Assembly: GCF_005144885.1 (NCBI RefSeq)
Contig: NZ_CP039690.1
Location: 4,973,001-5,037,000 of the forward strand
Direction of reading: 5' to 3'
Source of the DNA: Phreatobacter stygius
GTDB lineage: Bacteria; Pseudomonadota; Alphaproteobacteria; Rhizobiales; Phreatobacteraceae
Length of the DNA: 64,000 bases
The notes beneath the pieces were generated by a model. The model did no database searches. It saw only the letters and a program-made list of their open reading frames with translations, and was not told the origin of the DNA. This document shows, in pieces, positions 15,949-26,390 of this stretch (the stretch's first letter is position 1; each line of letters begins with the position of its first letter). Both the position numbers and the translations under genes were made by a program.

Positions 15949-17133
15949 ATGGACCGTCGTCACTTCATCCGGAATGCCGCTATCGCGGCTCTGTCGACCA
16001 ATCTGCCGGCGACCGCCGCTTATGCCGCGGAGCCCGCGGACTTCCATATTGCCGGCATTCTCGCGTTTTCCGGTGCCTATGGGATCATCGGCAAGGACAT
16101 GCGCCAGGGCGTCGAACTGGCCATCGCCGACCGTGGCGGCAAGGTGCTCGGCAAGCCGATCCGCGTCTCCTGGGAAGACGACGAAACCAAGCCCCAGCCG
16201 GCGGTGCAGAAGGCGACCAGGCTGCTGGCCGGCGGCGCGCAGATGATTTTCGGTGCGGTCGGCTCGGCCTCGACGCTGGCCCTGCAGAGCCTCGCCGATC
16301 AGCGCAAGGTGCCCTTGCTCGTCACCATCTCGGCCGATGACAAGATCACCCGCGTCAACGGCTCGCGCTACACGTTCCGCACCTCGAACACGCTCGGCAT
16401 GGAAATCCGCATGTCGCTCGAGTTCGCCAAGGTGAGGGGGCTCAAGAAGATCTATGGCGTCGCCGCCGACTATCAGGCGACACGCGACGGCTGGACCATG
16501 TTCCAGACCGAAGCGGAGAAGCTCGGCATCGCCATCGTCGGCATCGATTTCGCCCCGCTGGGCAATCGCGACTTTTCCGTCATCGTCGACAAGATGGCCA
16601 AGTCCGATGCCGACGGCATCGCGGTTTTCGTCACCGGCAATGACGCCGTGACCTTCCTCAAGCAGTCCGGCCAGGTCGGTCTCGGCAGGACCAAGGTGCA
16701 ATTCGGCCCGGTGCTGCAGGACGAAACGCTGGCCGCCGCCGTCGGCCCCGCGGCAGTCGGTGTCTATTCCGGCGTTCGCTACCACTTCAGCTACGACTCG
16801 CCGGCCAACAAGACCTTCGTCGCGGCCTACCGCGCCAAATATGGCGAGTTCCCGTCGAGCTTTGCCGGCGAGGCCTATGACGGCATCAGCTGGTGGCTGG
16901 ACGTGGTGGAAGCCACCAAGTCCTGGGACCGCGAGCGCTGGGTCGATGCTTTCGCCGCCAGCACCCGCGAGAACTCGCTGGAAGGCAGGAAGACCATGCG
17001 GGCCTGTGACCACCAGGCTGCCCAGGTCGGCCTCTGGGGCGTCGTCACCGAGGGACAGGCGCCGCTGCCGCCGCTGACCATGAAGATCACCAATGTCTTC
17101 GAGCCGGCGAACCTGTTCGACACCTGCTCCTGA
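15949..17133 (+). CDS. ABC transporter substrate-binding protein, branched-chain amino acid (LivJ/K) type
   Basis: 394 residues of the type I periplasmic binding protein family (Peripla_BP_6). The N-terminus MDRRHFIRNAAIAALS with a cut near AYAAE is a Tat- or Sec-type signal. Conserved blocks are GILAFSGAYGIIGKDMRQGVEL, the VSWEDDETKPQPAVQKATRL hinge and AGEAYDGISWW. Members of this family in alphaproteobacteria carry amino acids, urea, aromatic acids and other carboxylates. It is the first gene of a five-part importer. Its operon partners (thiolase and two acyl-CoA ligases) suggest that the ligand is a carboxylic acid. Confidence 0.9.
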   Translation: MDRRHFIRNAAIAALSTNLPATAAYAAEPADFHIAGILAFSGAYGIIGKDMRQGVELAIADRGGKVLGKPIRVSWEDDETKPQPAVQKATRLLAGGAQMIFGAVGSASTLALQSLADQRKVPLLVTISADDKITRVNGSRYTFRTSNTLGMEIRMSLEFAKVRGLKKIYGVAADYQATRDGWTMFQTEAEKLGIAIVGIDFAPLGNRDFSVIVDKMAKSDADGIAVFVTGNDAVTFLKQSGQVGLGRTKVQFGPVLQDETLAAAVGPAAVGVYSGVRYHFSYDSPANKTFVAAYRAKYGEFPSSFAGEAYDGISWWLDVVEATKSWDRERWVDAFAASTRENSLEGRKTMRACDHQAAQVGLWGVVTEGQAPLPPLTMKITNVFEPANLFDTCS

Positions 17134-17279
17134 TCCCGCGCAAAGGAGCGGCCCTGTCCCGCTCCGTCCATCCCGCGGCCGGGCGGCAGATCATCCGCCG
17201 CCTCGTGTCCCTTGCCAGCGCGCGCCGGAATCCCGACGCGTTTGCCTGATTTCGGCTCCGCCTTTCCAGGGCTTATCGC

Positions 17280-18137
17280 TTGTCCACCATCGTCATCGGC
17301 CTCAGCCTGAGTTTCCTCCTGTTCCTGCTCGCGGCGGGACTGACGCTTATTTTCGGCATGCTGGGCGTCATCAATTTTGCCCATGGCGCGCTCTACATGC
17401 TGGGCGCCTATATCTGTTACCAGATCGTCCAATGGACCGGCTCGTTCTGGATCGGTCTGGCGCTCGCGCCCCTGGTCGTGGCCGGGCTCGGCGCGGCGAT
17501 GGAGCGGCTGGCGCTCAAGCCGGTCTATGACCGCGACCATGTCTATCAGCTGCTGCTGACCTTCGGCTTCATCCTTGTCATCGAGGAGGCGGTGCGGCTG
17601 GTCTGGGGCCTCGATTACAAGCAGGTGCCGACGCCGGATCTGTTCTCGCAGCCGGTGGCCCTGTTCGGCAGCCAGATCCCGTCCTACCGGCTGTTCATCA
17701 TCGTCTTCGGTGCCGTGGTATCCGCCCTGCTGTTCCTGGTCATCGACAAGAGCCGCTACGGCATGGTGATCCGGGCCACCAGTTCGGATTCCGACATGGC
17801 CGAGACGCTCGGCATCAATGTCTCGCGGGTGCGCACCTTTGTCTTCGCGCTCGGCTCTGGCCTTGCCGCGCTGGGTGGCGTGGTCGCAGCCCCGCTGGTG
17901 CCGATCGAGCTCGGCATGGGTTTCAGCGTCATCATCGACTGTTTCGTGGTGGTCATCATCGGTGGCCTCGGCAGCATCCGCGGCGCGATCTTCGCGGCCC
18001 TGCTGCTCGGCATGGCGCGCGCGCTCGGCTTCACCTACGCCGCTGAATGGGTCGATCTGATCACCTTCTCGCTGCTCATCGTCACGCTGCTGACGCGGCC
18101 GGCCGGGCTGTTCAGCCGAAAGGGACGTGCGGCATGA
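17280..18137 (+). CDS. ABC transporter permease, LivH type
   Basis: 285 residues, eight or so membrane segments, with the family motifs FGMLGVINFAHGALYMLGAY near the N-terminus and VVIIGGLGSIRGAIFAALLLG near the C-terminus. The start is TTG at 17280 and a weak ribosome-binding site precedes it; upstream codons do not extend the family similarity. It lies 146 bases after the binding-protein stop and overlaps the next permease gene by ATGA. Confidence 0.88.
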   Translation: MSTIVIGLSLSFLLFLLAAGLTLIFGMLGVINFAHGALYMLGAYICYQIVQWTGSFWIGLALAPLVVAGLGAAMERLALKPVYDRDHVYQLLLTFGFILVIEEAVRLVWGLDYKQVPTPDLFSQPVALFGSQIPSYRLFIIVFGAVVSALLFLVIDKSRYGMVIRATSSDSDMAETLGINVSRVRTFVFALGSGLAALGGVVAAPLVPIELGMGFSVIIDCFVVVIIGGLGSIRGAIFAALLLGMARALGFTYAAEWVDLITFSLLIVTLLTRPAGLFSRKGRAA

Positions 18138-19087
18138 CCATCTCCTCTCGTCTCGGCCAGCTGATCATGGCCGCCGTCATCGCCGGCATGATCCTGGTGC
18201 CGCTCATCAGCCGCAGCGAGGAAAGCCTCAATCTCGTCAGCCTGATCCTGATCTGGGGCCTGTTCGCCGTTGGTTTCGACCTGATCTTCGGCCTCGCCGG
18301 CATGCTCTCCTTTGGCCATGCCGCGCTGTTCGGCGCCGGCGGTTATGCCTTGACCCTGCTGATGACCAAGGCCGGCCTCGGCTTCATGCCGGCGCTCGCC
18401 GGCGCCGGGCTGGCGGGCGCCGCCTTCGCCTTCGTCCTCAGCATCCTGGCGCTGCGGGTCTCCGGTCTGTTCTTTTCGCTGCTGACGCTGGCGCTCGCCC
18501 AGCTCGCCTATATCCTGGCCAGCACCAAGCTGCGCGCGTTCACCGGCGGGCTCGACGGCCTGCCGGGCGTGCCGCGGCCGGAACTCTTCGGCCTGGATTT
18601 CTACGACAACCGCACCTTCTACTATTTCCTGATCGTGGTGTTCCTGGTCGGCCTCGCGGTCATGGCGCTCTTGCGCGCCTCGCCGTTCGGCAAGGCCCTG
18701 CGCGCGATCCAGGCCAATGCCGTGCGCGCCGACCAGATCGGTTTCAATGTTCAGCGCCTGCGCCAATGCGCCTTCATGATCTCGGGGGCCTATGCCGGCG
18801 TCGCCGGCGCGCTGCTGGCTTCCCTGATGTTCTATATCAGCCCGCAAATGCTGCATTGGACGACATCGGGCGATGTCTTGATCATGACCCTGCTCGGCGG
18901 CAAGGGCACCCTGCTCGGGCCGGTTCTCGGGGTCGCGGTGTTCGAGCTCTTGAAGGAGGAGCTGAGCCAGATCACCCAGCACTGGTACGGCATTCTCGGG
19001 CTCATCTTCATCCTCTGCACCATCCTTCTGCCCAGCGGCATTGCCGGCCTGTTCGCCGGACGCCGCGACAAGGGGGACGCACGATGA
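18134..19087 (+). CDS. ABC transporter permease, LivM type
   Basis: 317 residues with the LivM signature (GLFAVGFDLIFGLAGMLSFGH, QANAVRADQIGFNVQRLRQC, TLLGGKGTLLGPVLGVAVFE). ATG 18134 overlaps the stop of the LivH-type gene (ATGA), and its own stop overlaps the ATPase start in the same way, so translation is coupled. It pairs with the LivH-like subunit to form the channel. Confidence 0.88.
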   Translation: MTISSRLGQLIMAAVIAGMILVPLISRSEESLNLVSLILIWGLFAVGFDLIFGLAGMLSFGHAALFGAGGYALTLLMTKAGLGFMPALAGAGLAGAAFAFVLSILALRVSGLFFSLLTLALAQLAYILASTKLRAFTGGLDGLPGVPRPELFGLDFYDNRTFYYFLIVVFLVGLAVMALLRASPFGKALRAIQANAVRADQIGFNVQRLRQCAFMISGAYAGVAGALLASLMFYISPQMLHWTTSGDVLIMTLLGGKGTLLGPVLGVAVFELLKEELSQITQHWYGILGLIFILCTILLPSGIAGLFAGRRDKGDAR

Positions 19088-19829
19088 CCGGCGGCGCCCT
19101 TCGCTGCGAGGATATCCAGGTGGCCTTCGGCGGCCTGAAGGCGGTCGCCGGCGTCAGTTTCGCCTTCGAGCCGAACCGGCTCTATGGCCTGATCGGCCCG
19201 AACGGCGCGGGCAAGACCACGCTGATGAATGCGCTGTCGGGTCATGCGACGCTCAGCGGCGGCAAGGTTTTCCTCGACGATCGCGACATCACGCGGCTGC
19301 CCATTCATGCCCGTACCCGTGCCGGGCTCGGCCGCAGCTTCCAGATCACCAAGATTTTCGCCGGCATGACGGTGCTGGAGAATCTGGAGCTCGGCGCCTT
19401 CGCCCATCGCCACCGGGTCCAGCCGTTCTGGTTGCCGGCCGGCCGGTTTCCCAGGGTGCGCGAGGACGCCGAGAAGGTGCTGGAGCAGGTCGGGCTCGCA
19501 TCGCTCGCCCATATGCCGGCGGAAAACCTGTCCCATGGCGACCAGCGGGCGCTCGAGGTCGGGCTGACCTTGCTTTCCGACCCGCGGGTGCTGCTGCTCG
19601 ACGAGCCGCTGGCGGGCGTCGGCCACGACCGGCTGGAACAGGCGATCGGCCTGATCCGGCGGGTGGTCGCCGGGCGCACGGTGCTGCTGATCGAACACAA
19701 CATGGACGTGGTGATGCAGGTTTCCGACGCGATCGTCGTGATGGTGCAGGGCCAGCTTCTGGCCTCGGGCTCACCCGATCAGGTCAAGGCCAACCCGGCG
19801 GTCCGATCGGCCTATCTCGGTGAAGACGC

Positions 19830-19833
<4 letters not shown>
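19084..19833 (+). CDS. ABC transporter ATP-binding protein, LivG type
   Basis: 249 residues with Walker A GPNGAGKTTLMN, the signature region LSHGDQRALEVGLTLLSDP (a Gly variant of the usual LSGGQ), Walker B LLLDEPLAGVG and the switch His in LIEHNMDVV. The length and the insert around GRSFQITKIFAGMTVLENLEL are typical of LivG. It overlaps both flanking genes by 4 bases. Confidence 0.9.
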
Positions 19834-20531
<698 letters not shown>

Positions 20532-20561
20532 GACGCGCAATCGGCTCTGAGGGAGGTCCTG

Positions 20562-21800
20562 ATGTCGGATGTCTATATTGTCGGCGTCGGCATGACCGTT
20601 TTCGGCAGGTTTCTCGACACGCCGCTGAAGGCGCTGGCGGGGGCGGCGATCACCGAAGCCCTCGAGGATGCGGGGCTTGCGCGCGACGCCGTCGAGGCGG
20701 CCTTTTTCGCCAATACCGCCCAGGGCGTCGTCGAGGGCCAGCACCTGGTCGCCGGCCAGATCGCACTGCGCGATTTCGGCTTCCAGGGCATTCCCGTCAC
20801 CAATGTCGAGAATGCCTGCGCCAGCGCCTCGACCGCGCTGAACGCCGCCGTCGCCTATGTGAAGTCGGGGCAGGGCGATGTGGCGCTCGCCGTCGGCGCG
20901 GAAAAGATGAATGCGGCCGAGCGCGAGCGTTCCTTCGCGATCTTCGATGGCGCCTGGGATGTCCACGATGTCGAGCGCACCATCGCCACGCTGACGGCGC
21001 TCGGCAAGGATCTGCCGCTGCCTGCCGGCGCCGGCCAGAACAGCGGCATGCGCAGCGTTTTCATGGACGTCTATGCCGCGCTGGCGCGTTTCCACATGCA
21101 CCGTTTCGGCACGACCCAAGCCGATATCGCGGCGGTGTCGGCGAAGAACCACCGGCATTCGCAGCACAATGAAAAGGCTCATTATCGCCAGCCGATGACC
21201 GTCGAGGAGGTGCTGGCGGCGCGCGAGATCTCCTGGCCGCTGACGCTGCCCATGTGCGCGCCGATCAGTGACGGGGCGGCGGCGGCCATCGTCTGTTCCG
21301 GGCAGAAGGCGAGGGAGCTCGGCCTCACCGGTCGCGCGGTGCGGATCGCCGCCACTGTGATGGCGACGGGCTCGGACAGGCGGCCGGAGGAGTTCGACCG
21401 GCATCTCTGCCGGCGCGCCGCCGACCGCGCCTATGCGATCGCCGGCGTTGGACCCTCCGATATCCACGTCGCCGAGGTCCACGACGCCAGTGCCTTTGCC
21501 GAACTCCAGCAGGTCGAATTGCTCGGGTTCTGCGCTCTCGGCGAGGGCGGGCGACTTGCCCGCGAGGGCGCGACCACGCTCGGCGGCCGCATTCCGGTCA
21601 ATGTCTCCGGCGGGCTCGAATCGCGTGGCCATCCGATCGGCGCGACCGGGCTCGCGCAGATCTACGAGCTGGTCGCCCAACTGCGCCACGAGGCCGGCCC
21701 ACGCCAGGTCGAAGGCGCCCGCCTTGCCATCGCCGAGAACGGCGGCGGCTTCCACGGCATCGAGGAAGCGACCGCCTGTATCACCATTCTTCAGAGATAG
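20562..21800 (+). CDS. thiolase family protein, SCP-x/lipid-transfer type
   Basis: 412 residues. The nucleophilic cysteine is in VENACASASTALNAAV (about residue 87), the C-terminal catalytic block is SGGLESRGHPIGATGLAQI, and VAEVHDASAFAELQ replaces the NEAF motif of classical thiolases, placing it in the SCP-x thiolase group used for branched or steroid side-chain acyl-CoAs. It lacks the C-terminal Cys-x-Gly of typical thiolases (GGGFHGIEEA instead). SCP-x thiolases usually need a DUF35 partner; none is seen here. It lies between the importer and two acyl-CoA ligases. Confidence 0.85.
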   Translation: MSDVYIVGVGMTVFGRFLDTPLKALAGAAITEALEDAGLARDAVEAAFFANTAQGVVEGQHLVAGQIALRDFGFQGIPVTNVENACASASTALNAAVAYVKSGQGDVALAVGAEKMNAAERERSFAIFDGAWDVHDVERTIATLTALGKDLPLPAGAGQNSGMRSVFMDVYAALARFHMHRFGTTQADIAAVSAKNHRHSQHNEKAHYRQPMTVEEVLAAREISWPLTLPMCAPISDGAAAAIVCSGQKARELGLTGRAVRIAATVMATGSDRRPEEFDRHLCRRAADRAYAIAGVGPSDIHVAEVHDASAFAELQQVELLGFCALGEGGRLAREGATTLGGRIPVNVSGGLESRGHPIGATGLAQIYELVAQLRHEAGPRQVEGARLAIAENGGGFHGIEEATACITILQR

Positions 21801-21809
21801 AGGAACGCC

Positions 21810-23360
21810 ATGCGCCTTATCGATTTCTTCGACCGTGGTGTCGCGCTCGATCCGGATCGGCTGTGCCTGAAGGACGCCGACGTCGCCCGCAACTTCGGTG
21901 AGGTGCAGAAGCGCAGCTATCGCATCGCCAATGCGATCCATGGCCTCGGCGTCGGGCCCGAGCGGATGGCCGCGGTCTATAGCCCCAACGCCGCCGTCGC
22001 CTTCGAATGCGTGCTCGGCATCATCCGCGGCGCCAATGTCTGGGTGCCGATCAACGCGCGCAACGTGCCGGCCGAGAATGCCTATATTCTCGACAATTGC
22101 GACGTCGAGGTCCTGTTCTATCACAGCGAATTTGAGGACAATATTGCGCTGTTCCGGCGCGAGTGTCCGAAGATATCGCATTATATCTGCATCGACCGGG
22201 CCGGCGCCGGCGCGTCCTTTCTCGAAGACGTCATCGCTACCGCCGCCGAAACCGATCCCGATATCGCGGAGCGCCGCGACGCGCCGATCTCGATCTTCTC
22301 GTCGGGCGGCACGACCGGGCGGCCAAAGGGCGTGCTTTGGACGAACCTGGTCTGGGAGACCATGATCGCCAATTTCTACACGGCCATGCCGACGCGCAAA
22401 CCGCCGGTGCATCTGGTCATCGCGCCGATGACCCATGCCGCCGGCGGCATCGGCATCATGCTGATGGCGGCCGGCGCCACGCAGATCATCCTGCCCGGTT
22501 TCGACGCGGCGAAAGTGGTCTCCGCCATCGAGACCGAGCGCGTCACGCACCTGTTCCTGCCGCCGACCGCGATCTATGTGCTGCTCGCCCATCCAGGCCT
22601 GCGCGAGCACGACTTCTCGTCGCTCGAGCATTTCATCTATGCCGCCGCGCCGATGTCGGTGGAGCGGCTGAAGGAATGCCTCGATGTGTTCGGGCCGGTG
22701 ATGAGCCAGACCTTCGGCCAGGCCGAGGCGCCGATGCTCTGCACCTATCTGTCGCCTGGGGATCACCTGGTGATCGGCGACCCCGCACGGGAACATCGCC
22801 TGGCGAGCTGCGGTCGGCAGACCTTGCTTACCCCGGTCGGCATCATGGACGATGACGGCAGGCTTCTGGGGCCCGACGAGCGCGGCGAGATCGTGGTGCG
22901 CGGCAACCTGGTCATGCCCGGCTATTACAAGAACCCCTATGCCACCCGCGAGGTGTCCAGCCACGGCTGGCACCACACCGGCGATATCGGTTTCAAGGAC
23001 AAGGACGGCTTCGTCTATATCGTCGACCGCAAGAAGGACATGATCATTTCGGGCGGTTTCAACGTCTATCCGAGCGAGGTCGAACAGGTGATCTGGGGCC
23101 ACCCCGCCGTGCAGGACTGCGCGGTCATTGGCGTGCCCGACGCCAAATGGGGCGAGGCGGTGAAAGCCGTCATCGAGCTCAAGCCGGGCGCCAAGGTCGA
23201 GGCCGACGAGATCATCCAGCTGTGCAAGGACCGCGTCGGCAGCGTCAAGGCGCCGAAAAGCGTGGAATTCTGGGACAGTCTGCCGCGCAGCCCCGTGGGC
23301 AAGGTGCGCAAGAAGGACATCCGCGAATCGTTCTGGAAAGGCCAGGCGCGCGCGGTCTGA
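21810..23360 (+). CDS. AMP-binding acyl-CoA synthetase/ligase
   Basis: 516 residues of the ANL superfamily. The P-loop is FSSGGTTGRPKGV, the aromatic/adenine motif TFGQAEAPML, the ribose-binding Asp in HHTGDIGFKDKDG, the hinge DRKKDMIISGGFNVYP and the adenylation lysine in RSPVGKVRKKD. It activates a carboxylic acid to acyl-CoA. It starts 9 bases after the thiolase stop and the second ligase follows 15 bases later. Substrate specificity is not readable. Confidence 0.88.
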   Translation: MRLIDFFDRGVALDPDRLCLKDADVARNFGEVQKRSYRIANAIHGLGVGPERMAAVYSPNAAVAFECVLGIIRGANVWVPINARNVPAENAYILDNCDVEVLFYHSEFEDNIALFRRECPKISHYICIDRAGAGASFLEDVIATAAETDPDIAERRDAPISIFSSGGTTGRPKGVLWTNLVWETMIANFYTAMPTRKPPVHLVIAPMTHAAGGIGIMLMAAGATQIILPGFDAAKVVSAIETERVTHLFLPPTAIYVLLAHPGLREHDFSSLEHFIYAAAPMSVERLKECLDVFGPVMSQTFGQAEAPMLCTYLSPGDHLVIGDPAREHRLASCGRQTLLTPVGIMDDDGRLLGPDERGEIVVRGNLVMPGYYKNPYATREVSSHGWHHTGDIGFKDKDGFVYIVDRKKDMIISGGFNVYPSEVEQVIWGHPAVQDCAVIGVPDAKWGEAVKAVIELKPGAKVEADEIIQLCKDRVGSVKAPKSVEFWDSLPRSPVGKVRKKDIRESFWKGQARAV

Positions 23361-23375
23361 AGGACGGGATCCGCC

Positions 23376-24917
23376 ATGAACATCGCCGAAATCCTGATCA
23401 ATGCGGCCGCCGCCTTCGGCGATCGTCCGGCGGTCTGCCACGGCCCGCAGGTGCAGCTGAGTTACGGCGGGCTGGTCGGCCGCGCGCGCCGTGTCGCGTC
23501 TTGGCTGAAGGGCAAGGGCTGCCCGCCCGGCGCCCGCGTCGGGCTCTACATGTCGAACTGCCCCGGCTATTTCGAGGTCATGTTCGGCGCCTGGTTCGCC
23601 GGCTGCACTATCGTGCCGATCAACGCCAAGCTGCATCCGAAGGAGCTCGGCTATATCCTGTCGAACAGCGGCGCGGGGATCCTGTTCGTGACACCGGACC
23701 TGGCAGCCCAGGCGGTCGAGGCCGGGCTCGACCAGGCCACGCGTCTCGTCGACATCACCGGCCCCGATTATGCGGTGATCGTCAGCGACGACGCGGTATC
23801 CGGCGTGACAAGGCCCGCCAAGGTCGATCCGAACGACGTCGCATGGCTGTTCTACACCAGCGGCACGACGGGCAAGCCGAAGGGCGCGATGCTCACCCAT
23901 CGCAACCTCTACAACATGACCTTGAGCTTTCTGGCCGATATCGGCCCGGTCGACGCCAAGGACGCGGCGTTGCACCCGGCGCCGCTGTCGCATGCCGCCG
24001 GTCTTCTGGCGCTCGCCCATATCGCGCGCGGCGCCGCGAATGTGGTGCCCGTCAGCGGCGGCTTCGATCCGGAGGAGATCGTCGATCTGATCAACGTTTT
24101 TCCCGGCAGCTCGTTCTTCGCGGCGCCCACCATGGTCAACCGGCTGATCGGCTCGCCGGCCCTGGCGCGGCTGACCGTCGGCCATCTCGATCATATCTTC
24201 TATGGTGGCGCGCCAATGTATGTCGAAGATCTCAAAGCCGCGATCGCCCGGCTCGGCCCGCGCCTCTGGCAGGCCTATGGCCAGGGCGAAGCGCCATGCA
24301 CCATCACCTATCTGCCGCCGCACATGCATGTGGACAATGGCGACGGACGGCTCGACCAGCGGCTCGCCTCGGTCGGCATCGCCCGCACCGGCGTCAGCGT
24401 GCGGGTCGTCGACGAAGCCGGCGCGGACGTGCCGTCCGGTGTGAACGGCGAGGTCATCGTGACCGGCGACGTGGTCATGGCGGGTTATTGGAACAATCCC
24501 GAGGCCACCGCCCAGGCGCTGCGCGACGGCTGGCTGCACACCGGCGATATCGGCCAGTTCGACGAGCGCGGCCTCCTGTTCCTCAAGGACCGGTCGAAGG
24601 ACGTGGTCATCTCCGGTGGCTCGAACATCTACCCGCGCGAGGTGGAGGAGGTGCTTCTGCAGCATCCGGCCGTGGTCGAAGCAAGTGTCGTCGGCCGGCC
24701 CCATGCCGACTGGGGCGAGGAGGTCTTCGCCTTCGTCGTGGCCACCGCCGAAGGCGCCGTCACCGCCGAGGAGCTCGACGCCCATTGCATCGACAACATT
24801 GCCCGCTTCAAGCGTCCCAAGGCCTATCGCTTCATGACCGCGCTGCCAAAGAGCAATTACGGTAAGATCCTCAAGACCGAACTCCGCAAGATCCTCGAAC
24901 AGACTTCCCCGCGCTAG
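23376..24917 (+). CDS. AMP-binding acyl-CoA synthetase/ligase
   Basis: 513 residues with P-loop FYTSGTTGKPKGAML, AYGQGEAPCT, GWLHTGDIGQFDERG, hinge DRSKDVVISGGSNIYPREV and adenylation lysine in LPKSNYGKILKTELR. It is only distantly like the ligase immediately upstream, so the pair probably handles different acids rather than being a fresh duplication. It is the last gene of the operon that begins at 15949. Confidence 0.88.
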   Translation: MNIAEILINAAAAFGDRPAVCHGPQVQLSYGGLVGRARRVASWLKGKGCPPGARVGLYMSNCPGYFEVMFGAWFAGCTIVPINAKLHPKELGYILSNSGAGILFVTPDLAAQAVEAGLDQATRLVDITGPDYAVIVSDDAVSGVTRPAKVDPNDVAWLFYTSGTTGKPKGAMLTHRNLYNMTLSFLADIGPVDAKDAALHPAPLSHAAGLLALAHIARGAANVVPVSGGFDPEEIVDLINVFPGSSFFAAPTMVNRLIGSPALARLTVGHLDHIFYGGAPMYVEDLKAAIARLGPRLWQAYGQGEAPCTITYLPPHMHVDNGDGRLDQRLASVGIARTGVSVRVVDEAGADVPSGVNGEVIVTGDVVMAGYWNNPEATAQALRDGWLHTGDIGQFDERGLLFLKDRSKDVVISGGSNIYPREVEEVLLQHPAVVEASVVGRPHADWGEEVFAFVVATAEGAVTAEELDAHCIDNIARFKRPKAYRFMTALPKSNYGKILKTELRKILEQTSPR

Positions 24918-24940
24918 GGTATCTGCGATAGGGGTGGGCC

Positions 24941-25426
24941 ATGATCATTCGCCCTGAGCAGCCGGCCGATGCGGCCGCCATTCGCCGGGTCCTCGAAGCG
25001 GCCTTTCCGGGGCCGGACGAGGCGAACCTGGTCGAGGAACTTCGCGCCGACGGCGACGCGGTCATTGCGCTGGTGTCGGTCGATGCGGCCGACATTGTCG
25101 GCCATGTCATGTTTTCGCCAATGGCCGCGCCGTTCCGCGCGCTCGGCCTTGGACCGGTGGCGGTCGCCCCGGACCGGCAAAGATCGGGCATCGGCGACAG
25201 CTTGATCCGCCAGGGCCTGGCCGAGGCCAAGGCAGCCGACTGGCAGGGCGTCTTCGTGCTGGGCGACCCGGCCTATTATCGCCGCTTCGGCTTCGATCCG
25301 GCGCTTGCGCAAGGTTTTGCCTCGCCTTATGCCGGCCCCCATCTGATGGCGCTGGCACTCGGGGGGCCGCTGCCGGCAACGAATGGGCGCGTCGACTACG
25401 CCCCGGCCTTCGGCCGGCTTGGGTAG
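24941..25426 (+). CDS. GNAT family N-acetyltransferase
   Basis: 161 residues, resembling the YhbS-like group: MIIRPEQPADAAAIRRVLEAAF at the start, GLGPVAVAPDRQRSGIGDSLI for the acetyl-CoA loop (Q/R-x-x-G-x-G/A) and VFVLGDPAYYRRFGFDPAL. The family often modifies small molecules or proteins of unknown identity. It starts 23 bases after the ligase stop and may be a trailing gene of the operon. Confidence 0.85.
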   Translation: MIIRPEQPADAAAIRRVLEAAFPGPDEANLVEELRADGDAVIALVSVDAADIVGHVMFSPMAAPFRALGLGPVAVAPDRQRSGIGDSLIRQGLAEAKAADWQGVFVLGDPAYYRRFGFDPALAQGFASPYAGPHLMALALGGPLPATNGRVDYAPAFGRLG

Positions 25427-25666
25427 GTCCGGTTCGCCTCCCGCGGCCGAGGCTCCGGCGTCCGCGAGGTGTCGCCAGCACCACCGACGTCGGACGAGTG
25501 CGCGAACTGCTGCTGAATCCCGCAAGGTACCGCGCATGTCAGGCTGCGCCGCCCGGAAGCAGGTCGGCCCCTTCGCCAAGCGCATGGAACGCCGCTACCT
25601 TTCCGCGGCGCTTGGTTCAGGGGCCGGCCAGACGCCGGGCGGCGGCGGCCAAACGCCGGGCGGCGC

Positions 25667-26041
25667 TCAGGCAGCTTGCGGGGAGGCCTTGTCCGCACGG
25701 CGTTTTGCTGGTCGGCCGACGACACCTTCCGCCAGCTTGCTGCACTCGGCCACGCAGCCGGTGCCGAGGTCGGCCAGCGCCTTGCCGTCGCCGATCAGTT
25801 TCTGGCACAGGCTGAACGTCGCCCCGATCTGGTCGCTCTGGAAGGCCAGGAGGTCGCGCGCGTCATTGATATCCGCTGCCGCTTTGAGGCGCGTGAATCC
25901 CAGCTCCATGTAACCGTTGAAGGCATCCATCTGCAGCGCGCTTGCTTTCTGCAGATTGTCGAGCGCAAGCCTGTTGGTTTTGGCAGCCGCGGCCAGCGAC
26001 GCCTTCCACAGTTCCATCGGGTTCTTCATCACATCATCCAT
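25667..26041 (-). CDS. phasin family protein
   Basis: 124 residues, helical and without cysteines until late. MDDVMKNPMELWKASLAAAA, LQKASALQMDAFNGYMELGF and a C-terminal basic tail (KRRADKASPQAA) are those of the Phasin_2-like proteins that coat polyhydroxyalkanoate granules. The ATG at 26041 has GAGGAG nine bases upstream, which favours it over an ATG six codons earlier. Presence of phasin implies PHA storage in this organism. 25427-25666 between it and the GNAT gene holds only a G/C-rich near-repeat. Confidence 0.8.
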   Translation of the reverse strand: MDDVMKNPMELWKASLAAAAKTNRLALDNLQKASALQMDAFNGYMELGFTRLKAAADINDARDLLAFQSDQIGATFSLCQKLIGDGKALADLGTGCVAECSKLAEGVVGRPAKRRADKASPQAA

Positions 26042-26055
26042 GCTCTGGTCTCCTC

Positions 26056-26328
26056 TCAATGGGCCTTTGCTCGATCACGACGGATCGTATTTCGACAGGC
26101 AGCTTCGAGCCCGTCGGCATCGCTTCCGGCATAGGGCGTCAGCACGGCCGCGCCCCAGCAGTGGCCGCTTTCGGACCGGGCGAAGCGGATCGCCTCGCTG
26201 CGATCGTGGAATGTGGCCTCGACGAAGCCGTCGACGGCGCGGACGAACCAACTGCCGTCCCGGCAGCGGCCGATGATGAAATTGCGGCGCATGCTGGCGA
26301 TGAGCGAGGGGCTGTATTCGCGCGCCAT
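26056..26328 (-). CDS. small hypothetical protein
   Basis: A 90-residue product from ATG 26328 (AGGAG upstream). It is a compact soluble protein with three or four strands implied by FIIGRCRDGSWFVRAVDGFV, EATFHDRSEAIRFARSES and a C-terminal basic tail. I do not recognise the family; a DUF2188-like RNA/DNA contact fold is only a guess. It ends 15 bases before the phasin start and is probably its operon partner. Confidence 0.55.
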   Translation of the reverse strand: MAREYSPSLIASMRRNFIIGRCRDGSWFVRAVDGFVEATFHDRSEAIRFARSESGHCWGAAVLTPYAGSDADGLEAACRNTIRRDRAKAH

Positions 26329-26360
26329 GTCTGTCTCCTGACTGAAGATCACGCCATCGT

Positions 26361-26390
26361 CCGGCCGCCGCCCACCGGCGGCCGGTTTTC
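26361..26390 (+). terminator. terminator-like hairpin on the plus strand upstream of the small hypothetical gene
   Basis: CCGGCCGCCG (26361-26370) pairs with CGGCGGCCGG (26376-26385) and is followed by TTTTC on the plus strand. No plus-strand gene lies upstream, so it may insulate the phasin operon from opposite transcription or mark the end of an antisense RNA. Confidence 0.45.
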
